A stretch of 64,000 nt of DNA, from positions 143,384,780 to 143,448,779 of the forward strand of contig CM038041.1 in NCBI GenBank assembly GCA_021397845.1. Reading direction: 5' to 3'. The stretch's first letter is position 1. Each line of letters opens with the position of its first letter. The notes under the pieces were generated by a model. The model had not been told where the DNA came from. It was given only the letters and a program-made list of their open reading frames with translations, and did no database searches. Origin of the DNA: Areca catechu. Its lineage: Eukaryota > Streptophyta > Magnoliopsida > Arecales > Arecaceae. Of the stretch, positions 45,718 through 57,424 are shown one piece after another. The position numbers and the translations under genes are program-made.

Positions 45718-46071
45718 TTATGGTCCATCGAATGCACTAAATATATTCAACCTCAACTTTTTATTCCCAAATGACACAACCATGGCTCCCGTCCTATAAT
45801 TAATGCATGCATTTGCTATAGCTATGAAGGGTCGGCCTAGGATAATGGGAATGTGTCTTGGGTTGCTACTCGATTCCACGTTGAGGACTAAAAATTTAAC
45901 TAAAAAATAAAACTCATCTACCTTGATTAAGACATCCTCAAGCATCCCATGTGGTACCTTAACTGATATGTCAGCTAACTGCAAGGTGACCGAAGTAGGT
46001 TTTAATTCTCCTAGTCCAAAGAGTTCATACACCAAACTAGGTAGAAGGTTTACACTAGCCCCTAAGTCCAA
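45718..46071 (-). pseudogene. aspartic protease of the Athila-type element
   Basis: It reads MDLGASVNLLPSLVYE, where DLGAS is the active-site form of this lineage, and later PIILGRPFIAIANACINYRTG. Upstream the frame is interrupted at 46072 and above, so it is cut off from gag. The match to the Athila protease is strong. Confidence 0.87.
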
Positions 46072-46518
46072 GAGAGCTTTTTCAACATGAAAGTTCCCGA
46101 TGACACAAGAAATAATGGGATCTCCTAGATCCTTAAGTTTTGGAGGGGTGGTGTGCTAGAAGATAGAACTAGCATGTTCTATAACATGTACTTTCTTTGG
46201 GATTTGTGATCTAGATTTATATTTTTGAGTGCACAAATCTTTCAAAAATTTAGCATATGACGGAACTTGTTAGATTACATCTAGGAGGGGGAGATTAATT
46301 TGAACTTGCTTGAATAATTCTAGTATCTCCTCGAGTCCTCCTTTCTTCTTCTCAGTAGGAATAGGGGCTTTTAGGTCATCTGGGTATGGTACTTTGGATA
46401 AATAGAATGGTTCTAGTGCAATTGGTTCATCTTCTTTTCTCTAATCCTCCTTGTCCTTAGATGGTTCTGATTCAGGTTGGGTTGGAGGTGTGGGGTAGGT
46501 CTCATTGGTTCTACTAGG

Positions 46519-47151
46519 TTACTTGATGACCTTTCCATTCCTGAGGATCATTATTGATTTGGCATGTTCAGAAAAGGTTTCTGGGATATTGGAGCCTTCA
46601 GCCATGAATTGTCCTCTCGGGTTGCTCTCAGGTTGAGATGATAATTTACCTCCTTCCCTTCTACCCAGACTTACCACTAATTGACCAATTTGTGTTTCTA
46701 ACCTAATGATGGATTGTGTATGAGAACTAATTATTTGGGAGTGGGAGGTGAGGGTCTGAGTGTTGACCTCTATCCAGTCTAAAGCCTTCAAAACTCTCTC
46801 CTCAAAGGCTGAGCTATAGTTAGTGGAGGACAGTTAAGAAGGGTTTTGGTATTGCGAGTGAGGTATGCTCCTGTAAATGATTTCTTGATAGTTTGGGTTT
46901 GATGGAATTGGGATAGCAGGTGGCTATGATTTCTAGGAGAAATTAGGATGATTGCACCATCCTGGGTTATAGGTGTTTGAGTAAAGATCGTTTCCTGGTC
47001 TACAAGCTTTTTCGGTTTGAGCTTATTGTACCTATTCGTAGACAAATTCAAGAAACTGGGTAGCCACTGGATAGTCAGTGGTGTAGTGGGTGGGGCTAGA
47101 ACAGATTACACAAACTTCTTGTTGTGCACTAAGTATAGGTGGGGTAGGGAG
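46519..47151 (-). pseudogene. gag: Athila gag, C-terminal part
   Basis: 47151-47040 contains a knuckle-like CVICSSPTHYTTDY, where the last ligand is Tyr. 47051-46788 is followed by 46791-46519, with a helical segment (SIIRLETQIGQLVVSL) and the closing ILRNGKVI motif typical of Athila gag. It is separated from the N-terminal part by the chromovirus insertion. Confidence 0.82.
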
Positions 47152-48569
47152 TGATGCGGCATACATATAGGAAATATGGCATGAATGACTAAAACAATTA
47201 AGCTAATTAAACTCTAAACATATGATTATAATTCATTCAAAGAGGAGTCATTTGAATGCATAGAAGAAGACTAAATTGGAAGGCTAAAATGCTTTGCAGT
47301 GCAAATCTAGATTAAGTTAAGAAATAAGGACCTACGTGGCTAGAAAAACTATCTAATTAGGACTTTACCCTATTCAGAATCTCATACCACAAGAGGTAAG
47401 GATAGGGTTTAGAGACCAATAATGACTTTCAAAGACCCTACACTAACCTTACTACAGGAACTCTCAAGACTGGCGATTGGATGATCAAACCAAACCACCC
47501 ATTGGAAGTAGAGGTCCTTGTTGCTGAGTTGAGGGCAAGGAGGACTTCACCCTGGATCGGGTACTCGTTAGGATCCTGCAAGAACACCCATTAGTATTGT
47601 GAAAAGATTTGAAGATAGCATGGAATAAAAATAATGGAAGGGAGGGAGTAGAGGATTGTTGATGATCTAGGTGGAGTGTGGCCGGCTGATCTTGAAGATG
47701 AGGTAGGTGTCAATGGAAGAAGAACTTTTGCTGGAATTGGAGAACTAAAGCACTTGGTTGAGCCTCTCACTCAATCCCTCACGGATGGCATTTGCAAATA
47801 CAAATGGAGATAAGAAAATTCTGAATTTCATTCATTCAAAAGCATCCTTTTACAAAGAGATTAAGGGCCTATTTATAACATTCTAAGTCCCATTTGAAAT
47901 TCAAATTTTACATGAAAAGAGGGGAAAATGTAGTTACATATTTGAATTTCAAAATTCATGAAAAGGGGGCACCAAATCTGAAAATCTGCATGCATGGGTG
48001 CCAAGTGTCTAAATCTGAAAATCTTCATATATGGATGCCAAGTGTCCAAATATGAAAATCTGCATGCATGGGTGCCAAGTGTCCAAATCTGAAATTCTTC
48101 ATGTATGGGTGCCAAGTGTCCAAATCTGAAAATCTTCATGTATGGGTGCCAAGTGTCCATTCTCTTGGATAAGGTGTTTGGTGAGGTAGCTTCAATCAAA
48201 GTTTCATTCCATCCAATGGCTCTTATTTCATGCACCCTTGATTTGAAGATTTACTTGATGTAGCTTTGGTTCATCCCATGGTCCAATTATATGCTCCATT
48301 GGTTGGGCTTGACTCAAGCTCAAAAGAAAAATTACAACTCAATTTGGACTTGAATACATTTGACTCTTACAACTCAATTGACCCAAGGCTTCAAGACCTA
48401 ATACTTAGCAAGACTCAAACATAAAATTCATGATACAAGAAGAATTAACTAGACTCGAGACTCAGACTAGGAACAAGATGACAAGGTTAGAACTCAATTT
48501 GCAATCCATAAGGAATTGGTGTTGCTTAGGTTTGATTGAAGTCTTCTTTTAACCTTGGTGCCCGCACCA
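47152..48569 (-). repeat. 3' LTR of the chromovirus
   Basis: TGATGCGGCATAC to ..GTGCCCGCACCA. The minus TATA box (TTATAAATAGGC) is at about 47868-47879. Just upstream of it in U3 are five 37-base tandem units. Confidence 0.94.
47974..48158 (-). repeat. five 37-base tandem repeats in the chromovirus LTR
   Basis: Units start at 47974, 48011, 48048, 48085 and 48122, each AAATCTGAAAATC then TGCATG(C/T)ATGG, GTGCCAAGTGTC. The same array is at 54979-55163 in the other LTR. It lies about 100 bases upstream of the TATA box. Confidence 0.93.
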
Positions 48570-48952
48570 ATTCCCTTGAGGTGGAAAGAACTTGACTCTG
48601 TCGAGTAGGGATCTGTTTTACTTTGGTAGTACTCTAATAAGTCTGGGTTGATTCTCTGTAGATCCTCTTGAGTAATCCATGAGTCTTCAGACTCAGGTCG
48701 ACCTTGCCAACAAACTAAATAGCGTTGGTAACCTTTATTTCGAGTGGTGATGGCTTGGTCATCCAGAATTCGCTCAATCTTATCTCGCCGTTCTGGTAGA
48801 ATTGTTGGTGGACACTCAGGGATGGATTCACTCTCAATAATTGGCTCAGGCTCAAATGGCTTGCTAGGTATCATTATTGGCTCCTTATACTTTACTAGGT
48901 CTGAAACATTGAAAGTTGACCTGATACCTAAATCAGATGGTAAGTCTAGCAC
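48494..48952 (-). CDS. chromodomain, C-terminal end of chromovirus integrase
   Basis: It reads KIERILDDQA, then YLVCWQGRPESEDSWI and LLEYY: an aromatic/hydrophobic chromodomain pattern at the end of pol. Chromodomains are thought to direct insertion by binding modified histones. One stop between this and the integrase frame (near 48952) is the only break. Length and position fit plant chromoviruses. Confidence 0.9.
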   Translation of the reverse strand: MLDLPSDLGIRSTFNVSDLVKYKEPIMIPSKPFEPEPIIESESIPECPPTILPERRDKIERILDDQAITTRNKGYQRYLVCWQGRPESEDSWITQEDLQRINPDLLEYYQSKTDPYSTESSSFHLKGIGAGTKVKRRLQSNLSNTNSLWIAN

Positions 48953-50124
48953 TACGCATTAGATCCTATTTTCTTTATAACTTTAAACGGACCTGCACTG
49001 CGAGCATGCAATTTTTTTAAGGTTCCTGGTGGGAACCGCTCTGGTCTAAGCCTTATCATAACATAATCTCCTTCAGTGAATTCTTTGACTCTTCTACGTG
49101 AATTTGCCATATGCCTATAAGTTTCATTGCTTAATTGGATCTTTTCATAAATTTCTTTATGTGTATCTCTAATATGCTGTGCATATGACTCAGTTGATTC
49201 AGAAACTTGTGCTTGTGTGGGTAAAGGGATAAAATCTAAGGGCTTCCTAGGTTTGTAACCATGGACCACTTCAAATGGGCTTTTCCCAGTAGATCTATTG
49301 ACTGGGCTGTTGTAAGCAAATTCAGCACGAGGGAGTAAGAGATCCCAATTTCCTGTACTGTCTCCAACAAGACATCTAAGCAGATTTCTTAGACTCCGAT
49401 TGACTACTTCAGTTTGACCATCAGTCTGAAGATGATAGGCAGTGGAGAATTTCAGTTTGGTTCCTAGCATATGCCAAAGGGTCTTCCAAAAATAGCTAGT
49501 GAACCTAACATCTCTATCAGATACAATGGTTTTGGGTAAACCATGTAGTCTAACCACCTCGTCAAGAAAAAGTTTGGCCATTCTAGAAGCATCCAGGGTT
49601 TGAGAACATAGGAAGAAATGAGCCATCTTAGAAAATCGATCGACTATAACGAAGATGGAATCGTGTCTCTTAGAGGTCTTTGGGAGTCCTAGTACAAAGT
49701 CCATACTAAGATCCTGCCATGGACAATCAGGGACTGGTAAGGGAGTGTATAGACCGGTGTTTTGTCTTTGCTGTTTGTCAACAGCACATGTTCGACATTG
49801 GGCTACAACTTGGGTCATATTCCTTTTGAGGCCAGGCCAAAAGAATTGGTCTTCTACTGCAATGATGGTCTTGTTTCTTCCAAAATGACCTGCTAGGCCT
49901 CCAGCATGAACTTCCCAGATCAAAAACTCTCTAATGGAAGTTCGGGGAATACACAATTGATTTCCTTTGAAAAGGAATCCATCTAGGAGAGTATAGTCAC
50001 TATGTACACTAGATGGTCCTTGTTGGAGGGATTGGTAGATTTTACTAAAGTCTGGACTCTTAGGGTATTCCTCTTTCAGTCTATCAAACCCTACAACCTC
50101 GGTGCTAACTGAGGTCAAAAACAC
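48953..50124 (-). CDS. integrase of the chromovirus
   Basis: About 390 residues in one open frame. The zinc-binding H-H-C-C region is EVHAGGLAGHFGRNKT with CRTCAVDK. The catalytic core has Asp in DLSMDFVLGLPKT, Asp in IVSDRDVRFTS and Glu in QTDGQTEVVNRSL, so all three acidic residues are present. It ends with a GPF-type module (SAGPFKVIKKIG). This is the best preserved enzyme in the window. Confidence 0.95.
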
Positions 50125-50292
50125 GGATCGTCGGCTTAATGCATCTGCAACCCTATTTTCAGTGCCAGCACGATACTTCAGAACAAAGGTGTAAGCCTGA
50201 ATGAATTCTACCCATTTTCCATGCCTAGGGTTCAGTTTTTTTGGGGAATTAAGGAATCGTAAGGCTTCATGATTAGAATAAAGAACAAATTC

Positions 50293-51205
50293 CTACAGTA
50301 GTAAATAGTGTCTCCAATACCTCAAAGCCTGAACTACCGCATACAATTCCCTATCATATGTCGAGTATCTCGTCCTTGCTTTATTCAATTTCTCATTAAA
50401 GAATGCCACCGGATGACTCTCTTGACTCAAAACTCCTCCAATTCCTACTCCAGAAGCATCACAAGCAATCTCAAATACCTTTGAAAAATTGGGTAACCTC
50501 AAAATAGGTGCTTATGTCATTTTCTTCTTTATTTTTAGGAAGGCTCTATCGGTAGATTTTGTCCATTCAAAGGTTCCCTTCCTAATGCAGTCAGTAATGG
50601 GTGCTACTATTGTACTGAATCCTCTAATAAATTTCCTATAGAAGGTGGCTAAACCATGGAAACTACGGACATCATGGATACTTTTGGGTACGGGCCACTC
50701 GACTATGGACTTGACCTTTTCAGGGTCGGCAGACACCCCTTCAATGGTGACAACAAATCCTAGAAAGATAACTCTATGGATCATGAATTCACATTTCTTG
50801 AGGTTGGCATAGAGACTTTCTTGTCTAAGGGCTTGGCAAACCTGTTTCAGATGGTCAAATGGTCTTCCTTAGTTTTACTGTAGATGAGAATGTCATCAAA
50901 GTAGACCACTACGAACTTCCCAATGAATGTCCTCAAAACCTGGGTCATGATCCTCATGAAGGTACTAGTTGCATTGGACAAGCCGAAAGGCATCGCTACC
51001 CACCATACAAGCCATCTTTGGTTTTGAAGACAGTTTTCCATTCATCCCCGGGCCTGATTCTTACTTGCTGATAGCCACTCTTAAGATCAACTTTGGAGAG
51101 AATCTTTGCTCTGGCCATCATATCCAACATGTCATCTAAATGGAGAATAGGAAAATGGTACTTAATGGTAATTTTATTTATGGCCCTGCTATCTACACAC
51201 ATTCT
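50293..51205 (-). pseudogene. reverse transcriptase and RNase H of the chromovirus
   Basis: 51202-50996 has RMCVDSRAINKI and LSKVDLKSGYQQVRI. A frameshift near 51000 leads to 51041-50847 with MPFGLSNATSTFMR and the catalytic VVYFDDILIYS. A second shift follows, then 50784-50512 (VIFLGFVV, FHGLATFYRKFI) and, after a TAA, RNase H at 50502-50293 (IACDASGVGIGGVL, YSTYDRELYAVVQAL). RNase H continues to 50125 (NHEALRFL, ADALSRR) after one TAG. Confidence 0.93.
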
Positions 51206-52174
51206 CTATATACCATCTTTTTTAGGGGTCAGAAGGGCTGGTACTGCACATGGGCTTAGGCTCTCTCTAATGAATCCCTTTTGGAGAAGCTCTCCAACTT
51301 GACATTGTAACTCAGAGTGTTCTATAGGGTTCATTCTATAATGGGGGAGGTTCGGTAATGTCGATCCTGGGATCAAATCTATGGCATGTTGAATGTCTCT
51401 CAAGGGTGGAAGGTGATTAGGAAGGTCTTCTAGAAATATGTCTTGAAACTCCTCTAAAAACCCTAACACTTCCTGGGGTTTTTCCTTATGGGGTTGGTCC
51501 TGATTTTCCTTAGCTGCTAAAACCCAAATAGGTGAACTATTGCTAAGCTCTTGCTCCAATTCTTTAGCAGTGATCATGTTTATCCCCTGTTTCTTATCCT
51601 TCAAGTGACTTGATCCTCTCTTAACTTGGTCCTTAGGTGGTGAGGAATTGATTACAATCTTCTTCCCATTATGAGTGAAAGAACATGAATTAGAACGACC
51701 ATAGAGTATAACATCATGATCATACAACCATAGTCGGCCTAATATGATGCTACTAACTCCCATTGGAAGAACATCGCACCAAACCTTTTCTTGGTATGAT
51801 TGGAACTGGATTGTGACTTGGCACCTAGACTTAATGGGAATTGAGGTTGAATCTATCCAGGATACCTTATATGGATTAGGATGGGGCATAGTGGATAAAC
51901 CTAGGTTCTTGACTATATTGGTTGATATGGCATTGACACAGCTACCACTATCTAAGATGACCTTGCACACCTTCTCTCCTATCTTAATAAAGGTTTGTAG
52001 GATACTAGTCCTACGCCAATCTTCTTGCTCCTTGGTTTGGGTCAAGACACATCTTACAACTCCTAGGGTTTCTGATGAGTCTATGATCTCTTCATCCCCT
52101 TCATACTCATCAGCTAAACTCACACCTGCCTCATACACTTCTTCTTCCTCCTCACAGTTCTCTATGGGTTCCAT
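51206..52174 (-). CDS. protease and RT leader of the chromovirus
   Basis: The active site is KVILDSGSCVNAIS, followed by the SIILGRLWL flap-side motif and, toward the end, LPPLRDIQHAIDLIPG with SPCAVPALLTPKKDGI, the RT N-terminus. A TAG (TGG to TAG) ends it where the family has Trp before R-M-C-V-D. Otherwise open over 322 codons. Confidence 0.93.
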   Translation of the reverse strand: MEPIENCEEEEEVYEAGVSLADEYEGDEEIIDSSETLGVVRCVLTQTKEQEDWRRTSILQTFIKIGEKVCKVILDSGSCVNAISTNIVKNLGLSTMPHPNPYKVSWIDSTSIPIKSRCQVTIQFQSYQEKVWCDVLPMGVSSIILGRLWLYDHDVILYGRSNSCSFTHNGKKIVINSSPPKDQVKRGSSHLKDKKQGINMITAKELEQELSNSSPIWVLAAKENQDQPHKEKPQEVLGFLEEFQDIFLEDLPNHLPPLRDIQHAIDLIPGSTLPNLPHYRMNPIEHSELQCQVGELLQKGFIRESLSPCAVPALLTPKKDGI

Positions 52175-52309
52175 AACCTCTTCTTCTACTTCCCCTATGT
52201 GTAATGCTCTAGTGGGACATTGGCTTGCGTAGTGACCTATCTTGTGGAACCTAAAACAATGAACATTTCCTTCTCTTCGAACCTCAGGACTTTTTCCTTT
52301 ATCTTCTCT

Positions 52310-53230
52310 TCAAACTAATGGAGTAGCAGGACTGGGTCTGTTGGTTGGACTTGGGTTTGAAATGGGTCTATTTCCAGGAGGATTAATCCTAGTGGGCTCA
52401 GGTCGGCGAAATAAAGGTCTCCTCTGGAATCTCTCACAGTCTCTAGCAACTTGGTAGGCTTGGTCTAGGTTATGAATTTCTCTCAAAAATAGCTCTCTCT
52501 GGATCTCCTCATGTAGTCCTGCTCTAAACCTAGACAAGGCTGCTGCCTCAAACTTAACCATGTTGCATCTCATCACGAACTCATCAAACTTGGCAACATA
52601 TTCGGACACTGTCTTATTCCCTTGAGTTAATCGTTGCCATTGATCCAAGAGTCTATGTTCATAGGACATTGGTAAATACTTCTTCCTAAGTTTCACCTTC
52701 ATAGCTCTCCAAGTAGCTATAGGTATGTCACCCCTCTGTTGACTCATGCGCTCAACATTACCCCGAGACAATCTAGCCTGACGGACCAATCTAAGTTTGG
52801 CAAACTTAAATTTTCTATCTTCCGACATTTCATACCAATCAAAATATTGGTCCATATCACCCTCTCAGTTTATATACACCTTAGGATCCAAGTTTCCATC
52901 AAATGTGGGTGCATCTAGATGAATGTTTCCAAGGGCTCTCTCATCCTGGTCAACATAATCATGGTGAACTCTCCTTGGTTGTGGGTCAGGAGTATACTCT
53001 CGGTGTTGGGCTCTAGGATGGACAGGTGGCAATCTAGGTGATTGTGGCTCTGAAGGGGCCAAACGGGCATCTTCAAGGGTTTCTATTCTCTCTTCCATTC
53101 GATCAAACCTAGTGTTTAATTGCTTTAACTGCTTAGTCATAGTTCTCATCAGGGTTTCTAGATTGGGGTCCATAGAAGAACTGGGATGGTCAAGTGAATG
53201 CTGATAGGAAGTTCCTGATCTAGTTGTCAT
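52310..53230 (-). pseudogene. gag: gag of the chromovirus
   Basis: It starts MTTRSGTSYQ at 53230. One TGA replaces a Trp codon near 52862, then 52855-52310 is the gag domain (WRAMKVKLRKKYLP and YVAKFDEFVMRC). A second TGA (probably CGA to TGA) near 52310 precedes the zinc knuckle CFRFHKIGHYASQC, in which the second Cys is Phe. All else is open, so two single-base changes account for the breaks. Confidence 0.92.
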
Positions 53231-54156
53231 GCATACATAGACTCAAACTCGGGCTAGGGGCTTGCTAGACCTAGAGTCCAAACCAAATATTAGGTCAAGA
53301 TGACAATCTTGGTTGTAGTAACTTGGCACCTGGCCAGGTAAGTGTAAGGTTGGTGGATGTCCCTCTTGGCTTACCTTAGAGACCAATTTGAAATTGGCCA
53401 GGTAAGTGGACCAACCCACCTTCCTTTGGGCTCTTGTTCCTGAACCACTTGCCTAGATACCAGATACACAAGCACACACAAACAAGTTGTCCAAATTGGC
53501 TTGACACTTGGTTCGACCCGACCTTGTGGGTGTCCCTAGCTCACTAGAGCAAATTAAGTGTCTACTCAGTTTTAATTAAGGGTTGGGTCCGATATGCAGG
53601 ATGGTGATTTTGGGCTACGGACAGGTGATGAAATCTTGCCCCCATGTCATAATGATGCCCTTAAAATGATTTATCATGAGATGAATGCAAGCATGCATAT
53701 GAACCCTAATTTCAGGTGCAAAAATTTAGTGTGTTGCAGTTCTAAAGTGGAGCAGAGAAGTGCTATGAATTAATCTCAAGAAATTCTAAGAAAATCACAA
53801 AACACTCCTAACTTGTAGAGGATATACCAAATGAAAGGAAACAAAAAATTAAAATCTATGCTTTGCTGGACAATTCCTGGAACTCAGATAATGCTAAAAG
53901 GAACGGAACAGAACATTCAGAAATTTTAGCAACAGTGATGAAGTGCAGGAATTTTCATTTTTTCTTTGATTTTTTTCCATTGAAATTTTTTTTATTCTGA
54001 TAGATAACTTAATATGGATTAGGAAAAAAATTATTTAAATGAAAAATTAACTACTTTTTTTTTGAGTTTTATACGAATTACAGTCAGCCTCCTCAGAATG
54101 CAGCAAGCAGAAAATAGAAAGTCCTACCCTAACCTACCATGCTTTGATACCAAATA
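53231..54156 (-). other. chromovirus leader and primer binding site
   Basis: Non-coding leader. The minus strand reads TTTGGTATCAAAGCATGG next to the LTR end (54156-54137), an initiator-Met type primer site with one change. No other signal is evident. Confidence 0.75.
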
Positions 54157-55574
54157 TGATGTGGCATACATATAGGAAATATGGCATGAATGACTAAAAT
54201 AATTAATCTAATTAAACTCTAAACAGATGATTATAATTCATTCAAAGAGGAGTCATTTGGATGTGTAGAAGAAGACTAAATTGGAAGGCTAAAATGCTTT
54301 GCAGTGCAAATCTAGATTAAGTTAAGAAATAAGGACCTACGTGGCTAGAGAAACCATCTAATTAAGACTTTACCCTATTCAGAATCTCAGACCTCAAGAG
54401 GTAAGGATAGGGTTTAGAGACCAATAATGACTTTCAAAGACCCTACACTAACCTTACTACAGGAACTCTCAAGACTGGCGATTGAATGATCAAACCAAAT
54501 CACCCATTAGAAGTAGAAGTCCTTGCTGCTGAGTTGAGGGCAAGGAGGACTTCATCCTGGATCGGGTACTCGTTAGGATCCTGCAAGAACACCCATTAGT
54601 ATTGTGGGAAAATTTGAAGATAGCATGGAATAGAAATAATGGAAGGGAGGGAGTAGAGGATTGTTGATGATCTAGGTGAAGTGTGGCCGACTGATCTTGA
54701 AGATGAGGTAGGCGTCAATGGAAGAAGAACTTTTGTTGGAATTGGAGAACTAAAGCACTTGGTTGAGCTTCTCACTCAATCCCTCATGGATGGCATTTGC
54801 AAACACAAATGGAGATAAGAAAATTCTAAATTTCATTCATTTAAAAGCATCCTTTTACAAAGAGATTAGGTGCCTATTTATAACCTTCTAAGCCCCATTT
54901 AAAATTCAAATTTTACATGAAAAGAGGGGAAAATGTAGTTACATATTTGAATTTCAAAATTCATGAAAAGGGGGCACCAAATCTAAAAATCTGCATGCAT
55001 GGGTGCCAAGTGTCTAAATCTGAAAATCTTCATATATGGATGCCAAGTGTCCAAATATGAAAATCTGCATGCATGGGTGCCAAGTGTCTAAATCTGAAAT
55101 TCATCATGTATGGGTGTCAAGTGTCCAAATCTGAAAATCTTCATGTATGGGTGCCAAGTGTCCATTCTCTTGGATAAGGTGTTTGGTGAGGTGGCTTCAA
55201 TCAAAGTTTCATTCCATCCAATGGTTCTTATTTCATGCACCCTTGATTTGAAGATTTACTTGATATAGCTTTGGTTCATCTCATGGTCCAATTATATGCT
55301 CCCTTGGTTGGGCTTGACTCAAGCTCAAAAGAAAAATTACAACTCAATTTGGACTTGAATACATTTGACTCTTACAACTCAATTGACCCAAGCCTTCAAG
55401 ACCTAATACTTAGCAAGACTCAAACATAAAATTCATGATATGAGAAGAATTAACTAGACTCGAGACTCAGACTAGGAACAAGTTAACAAGGTTAGAACTC
55501 AATTTACAATCCATAAGGAATTGGTGTTGCTTAGGTTTGATTGAAGTCTTCTTTTAACCTTGGTGCCCGCACCA
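54157..55574 (-). repeat. 5' LTR of the chromovirus
   Basis: It repeats 47152-48569 from TGATGTGGCATAC to ..GCCCGCACCA, with equal length, including five 37-base units at 54979-55163. GGGAG follows. Confidence 0.94.
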
Positions 55575-56400
55575 GGGAGTGTCTCTTACTAAACATGCGA
55601 TCCATCCTTTGGGACAACTCATCTACTATCTTCTATGACATCTCATCATTTTATTATGGATATCTATATAATGAGCAACTTCATAGATTCCACCCTTTTT
55701 TTGAGGAGCAATTAGTCTGTCACTACTTGAGGCAGATATATGGTGTAAATAATTTTCACTCAATGTCTTAAATAATTGCCATGCCTCATCCACACTTTTT
55801 AACATGAAAGTTCCTTTGCATGAGGCATTGACCATCTACCGGTGTTTCTCTAATAGACCATCATAGAAACACTGGACTAATTGCCACTTTGGAACTCTAT
55901 GATGTGGGCACTTTCGGATTAGGTCCGTTAGCCTCTCCCATGTTTCATGGAACATTTTCCCTTCCATTTGGGAAAAACTAGTTATGGCTTTTCTAATCTG
56001 ATTAGTTTTTCCTATGAAAAAGTATGTCTTGAGAAATTCTCTTTGAAGTTGGTTCCAAGTTGATATAGTTACTGAATCTAAGGTACTTAGCCAATATTTG
56101 ACTTTGTCCTTAAGTGATAATGGAAAAAGCTCAAGCTAAGGGCATCGTCAAAGAAATTTTGGATTTTAACTATAAAGGAGATCTTAAGAAATTTACCTAG
56201 GTGCTTATAGGGGTCCTCATTACTAAGTCCATGAAAAATGGTAGCAACTGAATAATACTGGACTTGATCTCATATTGGGTGGCCTCCACAGGAGGTGCTT
56301 GGATGCATGGTGAGTATGAGTACGAGGATGGGATAAAATATTTCCTTAATGGGCACGGAGGGTTGGCATCACCAGGGTCGGCCATATTTGTAACATGGAT
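55575..56400 (-). pseudogene. gag: Athila gag, N-terminal part
   Basis: 56385-56197 reads QYEIKSSIIQLLPFF, the start of the Athila gag core. Further pieces (LEPTSKRISQ, NGRENVP-NMGEANG and WSIRETPVDG) continue with stops. 55835-55626 holds KGTFMLKSVDEAWQLFKTLSENYLHH, a conserved gag segment. The chromovirus interrupts it at 55574. Confidence 0.8.
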
Positions 56401-57424
56401 TGACCTAAGGGTCTTCTCTAACTCTTCATCAAATGGTTGTAAGTCGGGTTATAGTGATCGTCGACTTAGCATACAACCAAATCGTCTAGGTAAGGCAGTC
56501 CTAGGCTGTTAAGTTTTTTTTAATGTATTTTATTAAAGAGGAGAAGAGGAAAGAAAAGAAAAGAATGATAGAAAGAAGACTAAAGGTGAGAGCTTAAGGA
56601 GTCCTAAAACTAAAAGGGATAGAGAAGGAGTATTAGTTAAAGTTCTAGGTTAATTGCAAACAAGTTAGCAGTCAATGGACTCTCTTCCTAGCGTCCCTAG
56701 TTCTAGACAGCTTTTAACTGTTCTAAGGTTGCCTTTGAGCCTTTGAAATCAGATACCAACTATCCACTAGCCAGGTAAGGGTAAGGTCGGTGGGGGTCCT
56801 CCCGTTGCTTTCCTTAGACACCAAATTAATTAGCCAGGTCAAACAACAGAACCAATTAAAGAACTACCTTCCTTCAGGGCTACATCATCCTTAAACCCCT
56901 TTCCTTAGACACCAATGAACTAGTTAATTCTGAGTTAGTCTAGCTCTTAGGATCTCTTGTCCTAGTGAGCTCGATAATCCTTAAGGGCCAATGTATAATT
57001 AATTTTAAGTTAAGGTTTAGTTCAATGCAATATGCAGGGTAGTGATTTGTGGGCCAAGGAAGGATAATGACATCCTCACCTTATGTTGTTTAGGGGTTTC
57101 GTGCCCTTAAGATGTTTTATGAATTATGCAATGCAAAGAAAACTGATGTCCAGTACAAGTAGTTAGTTTTTAAGGATTAATTAGTTTTTTTATTTTAATT
57201 ATGTGTTATGAGATGTCTTGTTTTCTTTTTAGGTTAGGTTTGTTTTAAATTTTTAGGCAAGTTTTTAATTTAGTTAATTAAGTATGAAAAAAAACTAAAT
57301 TAGATGAGTAGATTAAGTGGTTAGGAGAGCAGTAAAAGGTAATTAACTAATTTTTTTGTAATTTTTTTATTTTTTATTTTTAAATCATAATTGTGCCTAT
57401 GGTCCCGGTAACAGTGCCAAAATT
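56401..57424 (-). other. Athila leader and primer binding site
   Basis: No open gene. Directly beside the LTR the minus strand reads TTTTGGCACTGTTACCGGG (57424-57403), close to the TGGCGCCGTTGCCGGG site usual in Athila/Tat elements. The remainder is AT-rich leader. Confidence 0.75.

Larger units (their letters stand above)
47152..55574 (-). mobile_element. Ty3/gypsy chromovirus, nearly complete, inside Athila gag
   Basis: Two 1418-base LTRs (47152-48569 and 54157-55574), a perfect target duplication GGGAG (47147-47151 and 55575-55579), an initiator-Met primer site, gag, protease, RT, RNase H, integrase and a C-terminal chromodomain, all on the minus strand. A handful of stops and one or two frameshifts are the only lesions. 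LTRs differ by a few percent by eye. It is the youngest-looking element in the window. Confidence 0.95.

Noticed and set aside
47974..48158. Regular repeats resembling a CRISPR array.
   Set aside because: Units are adjacent without unique spacers, inside an LTR and duplicated in the partner LTR.
47873..48235. Open minus frame of 120 codons with a repeating peptide.
   Set aside because: It is only the 37-base LTR repeats read as codons, and lies upstream of and over the promoter.
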